From NCBI GenBank assembly GCA_015060555.1, contig SUYG01000028.1, positions 18,656 to 82,655 of the forward strand: DNA of 64,000 bases, read 5' to 3'. How positions within the stretch are numbered: the first letter of the stretch is position 1; each line of letters starts with the position of its first letter. The notes beneath the pieces were generated by a model. That model did no database searches and was not told where the DNA came from. It saw only the letters and a program-made list of their open reading frames with translations. The DNA comes from Physcousia sp015060555 (GTDB taxonomy: Bacteria > Bacteroidota > Bacteroidia > Bacteroidales > Bacteroidaceae). The position numbers and the translations under genes were made by a program. Below are positions 14,462 to 26,400 of the stretch, piece by piece.

Positions 14462-17400
14462 ATGATATATAAGGAAACCATAGCAACGATGATGACCCAC
14501 GCCCTGTCGGGCTGGGAACTGCAGCGACGGACCTATGAGGCACACCAAGCTCATGGGGCCAATGGTGCTTATGGTACTCATGGGGCCAATGGGACTCATG
14601 GGACCAATGGGACTTCTTCTCATTTTTCACTTTTCATTCTTTCATTATTCATTTTCTTCGCCCTCCCCGCATCCGCCCAGATCAAGGTTGGCGGCAATGT
14701 GTATGGCGGCGGTAACCAGGGCGATGTCAACGGCAGCACGCGCGTGAACGTCTATTCGGGCGACATCGGTGCCGTGGAGAGTCGCACAGACGAGACGATG
14801 CCCATAGAGAACCCGAAGGGTAAGCTGTTCGGCGGTGCCCGTATGGCCAACGTGGGCGGCAACACCTTCGTGAACATCGACGGCGAGAAGGCCAGCGGCT
14901 ATGTGCTCATCAACCAAGTCTATGGCGGCAATGACATCGCCGGCACCATCGGCGAGAACAAGAGCGCAGAGAAAGTCGTCCCCTCGGAGCTGACAGCCGT
15001 GCTAACAGGTGCGGAGACCAAAGAAACCCATCCCAAGAAGAACGCTGTTGACAACACCTTCAACAGCTATGTCCGCATCTCCACCAAGATGCCGGCCACT
15101 CCCGAATATTATTCGGCCGCCGAGGTCGCTGCAGCAGCTGATTATCCCGAGAATCCCGCCTGGAATAAAACCCCGGGCAAAGATCTCAAGCCCGATCCTA
15201 CAGGCGAGAAGATCTATATCGGCCAGCTCTTCGGCGGCGGCAACGGTGACTACTTCTACAACAACAACGGCGGCACACATGAGATCTACCGCTCAGAAGC
15301 AGACTTCGAAGCGAGCCAGCTTCCTATTGCCACTTCCACAACGGACTTCATCCTCCCGGAGCTGAAGAAGACCTATCTCGAGGTGTTAGGCGGCTCCATC
15401 GTGTATGGCTACGGCGGCGGCAACAACGCCACGGTAAAGGAGCAGACCATCATCCACGTGGATAACCCCAGCCTGGTGACCAACCATATCTTCATCAATA
15501 AAAGTTCTTGGTTGGAGAATAAAACTGCCACAGCAGCCAGCGAAACGATCACCGACCTGCTCTGCAACGCGCGCTTCAAGGAGATGGGCATCAACACCGG
15601 CTACTCGAAGCCCGGTAGCGGCGAGTACCAGATAGGCCGCTTCTTCGGCGGCAATAACAAGGCCGAGATGGACATCCGTCCCACCTGGAACCTGGTGAGC
15701 GGCAAGATCCGTAACCTGTACAGCGGCGGCAACCGCGGTAACATGACCAGCCCCGAGGGCCTGCTGCTGGACATCCCAGACTACTCCACCCTCATCGCCG
15801 ACTACGTCTATGGCGGCTGTCGTATGGCCGATGTGAAGCCAACGGTGAATGGAGAATACGTGCCCTGTACCAACCTTCAGGATAAGGATGCAGAGGGCAA
15901 TCTGAAGTACAAGTTCCCCAATGAGCTGTCAGCCCGCGTCCTCATCCGCGGCGGCAACATCAACACCGTCTATGGCGGTAACGACGTGACAGGGCGTGTG
16001 TACGGCGGCAATGCCGTCGGTATTCACACCAGCATCCGCGGTGATGTCTATGGTGGCGGTAACGGCGCCTACCCCTACACCGACAACCCGAACTACATCG
16101 GTGATGATGTCTATGGCGACCTGTACTACGAAGGCATCCTCAACGACTTCCGTCCCAATGCCGAGCAGGTTTCCATCCACCTGAAGGGCACCAAGGAGAA
16201 GCCCACCGTCATCGGCGGTTCCATCTTCTGCGGCGGTAACTGTGCTACGCTGAAGTCTGCCAAGGAGAGCCCGCTGATGGAACTGAAGATCGGCTCCTAT
16301 GTGCTTGCAGACAAGGCCTTTCTGGGCAACAACGGTGAGGAGATGATTGACCCAACCATTCTTGAGCGCTACGCCACGGACAATTACAACTACATGAGTC
16401 TGAAGGACCCCGCCACCTTTGCCGAGTACATGGATGGTGCTGCCATGAGCCTGCGCCCCAGCGTCGTCTTCGACCAGCAGCCTAACGACCACGAGAATTA
16501 CATAGACTACACCAGTCAGATTGGCTCTTTCTACTGCGGCGGTAACGTGGGTAGCATGATTATCCCCGGCAAGCACACGCTGCGCTTCGACCGCGGTCTG
16601 ATCATCTTCGAGAAGCTGGTGGGTGGCTGTAACAACGCCAATGTGGAAGCCGGCGATTACAATGCTGCCTACAAGGGTGGCATCCTGGGCAGCGCCGAGG
16701 AGCAGGACAGCTACATGGAAGGCGGCAAGATCAAGGACCGTCTGGAGATCAACCTGAACAACGTCGTCATTCAGCCCAAGCGATGGAAAGATGTCTTCAC
16801 CCCGATTACCTCCGGCTCCCTGACCGCTGGCAAGACCTATTACGAGACCAACCTGCGCACCAGCGAGTTCATTGCTGATGGTAAAGAGACGCCCTCTGAA
16901 ACCGACCCCTACTATGAGCTGACCACTGTCGGCAAAGAGCTGGAGTGGAACACGGTCAAATGGGATGTTGGCGAGAACGACTTCATCAGAACCGGAAAAA
17001 CTGGCACTGCTGCTGACGACCTGAAACGTCGCCTGTACGGCGGCAACGTCTATGGCGGCTGCTACAACAGCGGTCACGTGAACGGCAACGTCATCATCAA
17101 CATCAACCAGGATCTACACCAGCGCGACGTGCTGTTTGCCGAGGCAGATCCCAGCGACCCGTATAAAATCAAAAGCGGCGGCGACCGCCGTACGGGTGTG
17201 CTCCGCGAGTCGCAGGGCGACGACGTGCAATCTGTAGCCATGTCGGTGTTCGGTGCCGGTTATGGTGCAGACACAGAGATCTGGGGCAGCACCACGGTGA
17301 ACCTGAACAACGGCTACGCCTTCCAGCTCTTCGGCGGTGGCGAGGAAGGTGTTGTCGGCAAGACGGACGACGAAGGAAGCAAGGCCTATAATGCCCACTA

Positions 17401-20400
17401 CACCAGCACGGTGAACCTGAAGGGCGCCTATGCCGGCTACTCTGAAGAGGAGGAGGGCCTGCCCCTGGCAGAGACCGAATACATCTATGGCGGCGGTTGC
17501 GAAGGCGACGTCCTCGGCGACTGCTACGTCTATCTCGGCAATGGTCGTGTCTATGATGCCTTCGGAGGTGCCAGCAACGCAGACATCTACGGTGCCACGG
17601 AAGTTCACATCGGCCACAACGGTGGCTTCCCGTGGATTCGAGACAACATCTACGGCGGCAACGACTTCGGCGGCACCATCAAGGGTACGAGGAACCACAC
17701 GACAGCCACCGCTCCGCGTGAAGCCTTTGATTCAAAGATGCTGTTGTCCTCCACCTACGTGAAATACATCCAGGGCCGCGTCGATTCCATCTTCGGCGGC
17801 AACTATGGTAACTACGACTACAAGGACCCCGTCTTCAAGGACTACACCTACTCGCGTGGAGAGGAAGGTAAGGTTGCCGGTGATCCTCGTCTCGATGACA
17901 AGGGTAATCCCGTCTTCCACTTCCCGCACCTGGATGACAACTCCTTCGTGCACTTCATTCCTGTCGATAACTCCAACAACCACGCCTCCTTCATCTTCGG
18001 CGGCAGCGAGGGCCATCCCGGTGAGAACAAGCTGAACAACTCCATGCAGCAAGAGGCCTATGTCCTCATCGACGACACCAAGACCAAGGATGCCAACCGC
18101 TTCGCGAATGTGGATATCTATGGCGGCGGCGCTTTTGCCGGCATGGGCACCGAGACGACGCACGGTGCCGGCCGCACCGCTATCGACCTGTACGCCGGCA
18201 GCTTCCACAACATCTATGGCGGCAGTAACCAGGAAGGCCTGATTGGCTACACCCGCGTGAATGTGCCCGCCACGTCCACAGCCAAGGTCAACGCCATCTT
18301 CGGCGGCGGCAAGGGCTATGATCCGGCACTCTATGCTACGAAGCCGGAGCTACAAGCCCGTTACTGCGACAACTACGTCACCTGCGTTGACTACCTCGCA
18401 CCCAACGCCATCGTGGAGGATGCCATCTACGGTGGCAACCACAACAGCCGCATCGCGTGTGACACCTATATTAATATTGAAGCGCCGGTGATGCAGAGCA
18501 GCGGCTACCAGGCCACCATCTACGGCGCCGGCTATGGCGACGAGACGGTCTCCGGTCGCACCAACGTGTTCATGAACAACCACTCCAACGCCTACAAAGT
18601 CTTTGGCGGCGGTCGCGACGGCAACGCCATGAACTACCTCTCGCTGACACGATGGCTTGGCCAACAGTTCTTAGCTGGCGGCACTCCTGCAGGGGAGGTA
18701 GCGGAGAAGGTCACCGCCTACGGCGACATCCTCCGCACGTTCGGCACCTATCTCGCCTCCAACCCCATCCACCTGCCAACAGCCATCGGCACCTATCCCA
18801 ATGCAAATGGTGAGTATGACGGCACCTACACCAACGACATCTTAACGACCCCCGAGAATCCCCCCTACTACAACACCAACGTCCACATCATGAACGGCGG
18901 CAACGTTAGCGGCTACGCCTATGGCGGCGGCTTCGGTGAAAATGCTGTCGTGTCCGGCGACACCTATCTGGAGCTGCTGGGCGGCAACGTAGATAAGGAC
19001 ATCTACGGCGGCGGTCAGGGAGGACCTGTGTATGACGAGTACGACTTGAAGTCGTTCACCGCAACCACCAACGTCTATATCGAGGGCGGAATGGCCCGTA
19101 ACGTCTATGGCGGCGGTTATCTGGGTCATGTCGGCAGACACTTCAAGACTGTTGATAGTAAAATGGTGGATGCAGCCGTTAACGAGGCTGGAACTGACAT
19201 CCCCGCTGTGGCCAATGTGACCATCGGCAAGGTGGACGGCACGAACTTCTACAAGGGCATCCCCGCCATCCAGCGTAATGCCTACGGTGGCGGCGAGGGC
19301 GGCTCTGTCTATGGCACCGCCAACCTGACCATCAACAACGGATACATCGGCTACCGCTACAAGAACATAGCGCCAGCGGGTCAGACGCCCGACTACCAAT
19401 ATGTCGAGGAACTCGACGACAAGACAGCCAACGCCATCGAACGCGCCGGCAACGCCTTCGGCGGCGGCTACGTGGTCAACAGCTACGTGGATGTCGCCAA
19501 CCTGAAGATGTACGGCGGCACTGTCCGCGGCAGCCTCTACGGCGGCGGCGAGGTCGGTCCTATCGGACGCGGCACCATCAGGTACAAAGACACCTACACC
19601 ACCACCGGCATTGTCAACGGCGATGCCCGCATCTTCAAAGCCGGCAAGACCCTTGTGCAGCTCTTCGACGGCCATGTCAAGCGCAACGTCTTCGGCGGCG
19701 GCCGCGGTCATGACAGCTGGGGCGGCGACGGCACGATGTATATGGACGATGACCTGAAGCCCTTGCTGGACCTGCAGTGTAAGGGTTATGTCTTCGGCCA
19801 GACCGAAGTGGATGTCTATGGCGGTGAAGTGGGCACCGACGAAGGTGTGGCCCTCGGCTACGGCAACGTCTTCGGCGGCGGCGACATCGGTTTCGTCTAT
19901 AGTGCTTACGAGAATGAAAGCGGCGTTCTGAGCATCGGTAAAAAGAACGGCACACGCTATGACGGGAAGGACAATAGCGAAGGCTACTACTACAAATACG
20001 AGAGCGGAGCTTTCAAGACAGATGGCAGCGAATACATCCTCACCGAGGACTGCAAGGTCGTTGTGGAGCCCTGGTGTAAGGTGGGTACTCCCATTAGCAT
20101 CGAGAACGTCTATCCTCAGTATTCTACCGTTCCTGAAACGGAGATTGCTTATATCAAAAAGAACCACTTATCCGTCGAGTCCTCTATAGATGCCTCGGGC
20201 AAGGTTACTGCCACAGGCGGTATTCGCTACACCCACGCATACGCTAAAGATGACTTTGTGCCGACAGCAGCCCTCAACACGCTGGGCAACAAGTCGGCCA
20301 GCTCCACAGAATGGACTACACTCGGCAAGAAAGATGTCAACAAGGAAGGTGTCATCGTTCACAATGCGGTGTTCGCCGGTGGTAACACCTCTCCCGGTTC

Positions 20401-23400
20401 TACCGAGGTGTATGCCAACACCACCACCGTCTTCGGCAACGCCACCGCCTCCATCAACGATGTCTATAACCGCGACCTCATCTCCATCGGTCGTGGACGC
20501 ATCGGTGGTCTGTATGGCGACGGCAACCTGACGCTGGTCGATGGCTACCGCGAGCTGAACATCACCAACTACGGCACGGACTACTACCATATCACACCCG
20601 AGATTACGCTGGCAGAATACAACGCCCTCCCCAACCGCGAGGCCGCCTACTACGAGATTCGTTATAAGTGCAAGAAGGAGTGTACCGACAATGCCAAAAA
20701 GACCTACGCCAAAAATTCCACCATCACGGCCGATGAGATGCTGGCCGTCTTTGAAGGCATAGTGGTGGACGGAAAGCCGATGATTGGGGCCGATGGCAAA
20801 CCCAATCCTGATTATTGGGTGGAGAACGGTGTCTGCTCGCGCTATGCCGGCCGCCCGATGAACACCATCCAGCGTGCTGACTTCTGCGGCGTCTTCGGCA
20901 GCCGTATGGTGATGCAGGGCGCTCAGGACCGTGTGCCTGAAACGGTCGATTACACCAACTACACCATCAACCGTGTGCGTGAGGTGTCGTTGAATAAGAA
21001 GGAATCTGTGAGAGATGCAGATACATCGATTTCCCCCTCCAATGAAGATTATTTCCGTAATCGTATCCATGGCAACTATTTCGGTATCTACAGTGTGGTG
21101 AACTTCCTCGGTGCTCTCACCAGCGATGTGGACTTCGGTGATCAGGAGAACCGTCCCTACAAGCGTACTACAGACAACACGGATACAGGAACCTATCAGC
21201 AGACCGCTAATGGGCAGCCTTATGGAACAGCCTCCTTCTATGACTGGAAAGCACAGTTCCCCCACGACCGCTGGCGCAACAACGGTAACAGCCATAACAA
21301 GGTGGCCCTGGCCTCCGGCGTCTATCTGGAGCTGACCTCTGAGAAGAGCACCGGCACCGACCTCTACGAGAAAGACTGGGGTTTGATCACCGGCGTCGTG
21401 GAACTCGACCTCATCAACGTGCAACCCGGTATGGGTGGCGGCTATGTCTATGCCAAGAACGAACACGGCATCCGTTCCTTGACGAATAAAGACCAAGTCA
21501 TCCTGACAGCCCTGAACCGTGGTGCTGTCACCAACAAGCACTTCAAGTACACCACAGCCACAGACGAATCCAGCAAGAAAGAATGGGAGACTTCGGGTAA
21601 CTTCGTCCACAGCACGCAGACCATCATCGACGACTGCTACAACGTTGGTGGCAAGTACGGCTCAGGTTATAACAAGCCCAACGGCGTGCCCGCCCACTAC
21701 TGGTTCATCAAAGGTGCCGTCTATATCTACGACCAATATATCTCCGCATACACCGGCTCGCCGAACGCCTACAGCGAAATCGTCAATATCCCGCTGACCA
21801 TCACCTCTGCCTCCCACGGTAAGATGACGCTGTTGGATGTTAAGCCCAATCTCTATGCCTACTATGCAGATGGCAGCCTGAAGCCACTTGGAGAGAACGA
21901 CAAGATAGAACTCCGTGAGACGGAATACGGCCGCAATGATGCCATCAACTACTGGGATTATAGCACACTCGCACAGAACGAGAAGAATCTGTTCGTCTCT
22001 GAGACCTACGTGGTCACGGCCGACTGCGTCTATGGTCCTGAAGGCAGCGAAGTGACCTATACCGCCGGCACTGTACTCCTGCCAGGTAAGGCTGATGGTA
22101 GCGAAGTAGGTACCTATAATTATCTGAAGAAGCATGCACCCACAAAGAAGCTCGAGGAGGGCGATGAGGATGAAACGCCCTACGTGCACCACGTCGGTAA
22201 GGACAAGGATGTGGACTTCGACTTCGTCTTCCGTCCCTCCAACAACGTCAGCCACGACACCGGCTACATCCTCACCTACAATATCGACAACCCGAATCAG
22301 TGGAATACCTGGTACACACCGAAGAACGGCACTTCCCTAACAGGCAAGAAGAATTCTGAGGAAATTGTATCTGTAACCAGAGACGACTATGAGAACGGTC
22401 CCACCTATCGCCTGAAGGATGACATCGAGGGAGGTATGGTGCTCGGTCAGAATGAATACCACGAGGGTGATGTCATCTCCGCAGATATCTACACCACCTA
22501 TGATGACATCAAAGAACATCTCACCGAAGATAATGGCACCCAGGCCAAGTTCTATCCTGCCTGGATCGTGACCGCCGATGTTCTGGAGACGGAGAAAGAT
22601 GTCGTCGCTCCCAGCGTGCCGCAGCGTTTCCACAAGGGCGCTACCTTGGCTAAGGAGAACTACACCGAAGGCACATGGAGTACCATGAGCAGTAGCGTGG
22701 CTCCCGCATTCGTAGTCACACGCACCATCCAGCTCAGCAAGACCGAGTTCATCTATCGCGGCACCTACATGACAGAGACCGAGAAGACAACTCTCTATAA
22801 TAAATATAAGGATGGTACAGATGCCGAGAAGAAGCTTGCCAAAGAAATCGACGAGACCATCGTGGAGGCTTACTACTGCACCAAGGACGGCAACTACGGC
22901 GGCGACTACTACGTGACAGGTCGTAACTATCGCGGCCTGGCAGCTTTCAGCGATATGTCGGAGAGCGACCGCAATCAGTTCACCTTCAACTACGATGCAC
23001 TTGACCTGCTCATCGACCCGAAATACCGCAATGCCCAAGGCGTGAAGTACCAGTACGATGGCAACTACGATTCTGCAGAAGCGGTCAAGGCTAATGAGAC
23101 GGGTAACAAGGCTACCTACTCTCTCCCATCTCCCATCGACTACACAGCGACGTACAACAATGCAGATGAAAAATTGACGCTTGCTGAGGAAATCACCGTG
23201 AAGAGACCAGGGTCTGCAGAACCCGTACCCACTCACATTATACAGAAGGGTGATACGCTCTCCCGCGATGTCTTTGAATCGCTGCCCAACGAACGTCAGC
23301 ACTATTCTGCCATTACCGTATCAGATGCCAGCAAGACCTACTATGTTGTGACACAGACGGTGGTCATGGGCGACACGCCCTACGCCGCAGGTCAGTTCAT

Positions 23401-26400
23401 CAGCAGTGATACTTATAAGGATCTGAACGACTCAGACAAGGCGAAGGTGAAACAACTGACGTTCACCAACCCTGGTGACTACTATTATTGCCACGAGGGC
23501 TACACCATTAACAAAGCCCTCTATAGTGATGAGAATAAGGGTAAGGTGACAGCTGCCACAGGCGTGACGGTCGATGGATCGTCCGTCACAGGCGGAACAG
23601 AATATAGCGACGAAGTACCTGCTGGCCTCATCATTGCGAAGAGCAGTTATGAGGAAGTCATCAACCAGCAGGCATACTTCGCCATCCACGGCGTAGCACC
23701 GACGGAGACCAGCACACTGTATGTGACACGCAACTCCGACATCTTCGACCTCTCTGCCGAGAAGATCATCACCGTCATCTACAAGTATGACTACATGGAG
23801 AGCGACATGGCCGGAATGCACATCACACCCGTAAGCGAATACCACGTGCTGAACATCCACCTGAACTTCAAGAGTGGTGTGCCCACCGTGGAGGACATCA
23901 AGGCTCCGGACATCATCCTGCCCGGTACCACCATCAGTATGCCCGAACCTTACGTGACACCCGGTGCCTACGAGATTACCGGTGGCGGATGGGAACTCTT
24001 CGACACCGAGACCGATGCCGAGAGCCACATCAACGGCGTGGAATACGCCCCCGTCTCCGACCCGCTCTACCTCTACCAGAACAAGCACTTCCTGGCCTAC
24101 TATGCCAAGACCTATCTGGGCAAGACCTACTCCAACCACGTTCCCGTGAGCGTGGCTAACTACCACGATTTGAAGAAGGTCATGGAGGCCACGAAGCACC
24201 ACTACTACATCGACCACAAGGAAATCTTTGAGCGCTTGAATGTGGAACCGAAGATCTACATCAACAACTACAGCGGCGAAAAGGATGGTCTGGATATGTT
24301 CAAGGATCTGTATGACCTGAGCCTGGTTACTAAATCATCGAGTGCCGGAACTGACGGCTATACGGTGGCAGACGGTAAGATCACAGCAGCCACAGGTACA
24401 GCAAACACCAGCTTGATTGGTCATACGCTGTTGAACACGAATACCCGCGCCGAGCGCAACCTCGAGTTCTTCCTCCGCACTGACATCGACCACGCCGATG
24501 ATCCCGCTGTGGACGATGAGTGGACGCCCATCGCTTCTGGCAGCGACCCGTGCTTCGAGGGTACACTCCACGGCGACGGCCACACCATCAGCGGTCTCGA
24601 CAACTCACTCTTCGGCAAGCTCTGCGGCAGTGTCTATAACCTCGGTGTCACGGGCTCCTTCACCTCTGCCGGTGTGGCCGATAGTGGCGATGGTTACGTG
24701 GAGAGCTGCTGGGTGAAGACCACCGGCACTACGCCATTGGGCACGAAGCCCTATCCGATCTTCGGTAATCCGTCACGCGGCACAGGCATACAGCTGGTCA
24801 ACAGCTACTACTCCGATGCCAACAAGGATCTCTACAATATCGGCGACAACGACCGCGGCAAGGCCATCCAGATGGTTGACGATGCCTTCTATAACGGTGA
24901 GGTGGCCTACGACCTGAACAACTTCTACCTCTACAAGCGCTACAACGACCACGTTGCGCCCGGCGCTTCTCCCGTCGAGTACAAGTACTACCTGCCAGAC
25001 CTGACGGATCCTGAGACAGGCAAGCTCATTCCGCAAACGGGTCACTACGCCAGCAACCCGTCGGAGTGCTCGTCCGGCACCGACGGCCTCAAGTATGTCG
25101 AGGACCGCTTCGCCGACGGCGACTTCCGCTATGCCGGCGGCACCATCCCCGAAGAAGAAGACGAACGCCGCCACGACGAGACCGTCGAAAAGGACGGCAA
25201 GACCGTTACGGAATTCCACTTCTACCCCATCTATCCCGATGACTACATCTTCTTCGGTCAGCGCCTGAACTACGGCTACTCAGCATCCTATCCGCACAAC
25301 GACACGCCGACGGCCATCGCCCGCTTCAACGGACATCTGTCCAAGAACCCCGATGCCAACCGCGTCTATCGTGCGCCGGCCTACTACCGCAACAGCACCA
25401 TGAATGTCGCCCACTTCAACCCGCACGCCTATCTGGCAGCCAAGTCCAAGGACGGCCTCAAGGATGCGCACCCGAACATGACGGCCATCGACTTCGCAGG
25501 ACACTATGAGCCGAAGCCTGAATATGGCCAATATGCATTAGGCTTTGATCATGAGAAGTTCTACACCCCGCTGCTCGACGACGACGGCCTGCTGAGCATC
25601 GTCAACATCGACGAGACGCAGAACCTGCTCGTCTATGCACCGGCCTCTTCCGGTGACGGCTATGTCAACAGCGCTACACACAGCGTGCTGACCAGCTACT
25701 TCGCAGATCCTGCTTATGCGGACTACTACGACAACGACGATGACTATCGCCTCGTGCGCGACGCCAGCGCCGTGACCTCGTCGATCTACGGTCACCTCGT
25801 GCAGAGCGACCTGACAGCCACCAACGACCACCTCCTCGTAGATAAGCAGGACTTCGACGCGCCTATCGCCTACGACTTCGACGGCAGCCACCGCATGTGG
25901 TACCAGCGCATCCCCGAGGATCAGGAGTATGTGGACTTCACCAAGGGCTGGCAAGGCATCAGCCTGCCGTTCACCGCAGAACTCGTGACGACGCATCAGA
26001 AGGGTGAGATCACACACTTCTACAGCGGCAGCGACACCAGCAAGAACGGCACCGGCACGAAGGTTGGCCACGAGTACTGGCTGCGTGAGTTCAACGACAT
26101 CAGCACCGGCGGCGATCCCTCCGTGGCCTTTGCCACCTTCCAGTATCCGACGTCTGCTGGCGGTGACGAAACCAAGGATGTCACCAACAAGTTCCTCTGG
26201 GATTACTACTACCAGAACGAGGATGTCCACGACCAGCAGGATGCCAATGCAGACACCTACTTGGAGTATCAGCAGTATTACAACACCACGCGTACATATT
26301 CCCAGTACCCGCTGCTGAGCGCTGCCATGCCATACATCATCGGCTTCCCCGGCGAGACATACTACGAGTTCGACCTCAGCGGTAACTTCGAAGCACTGAA

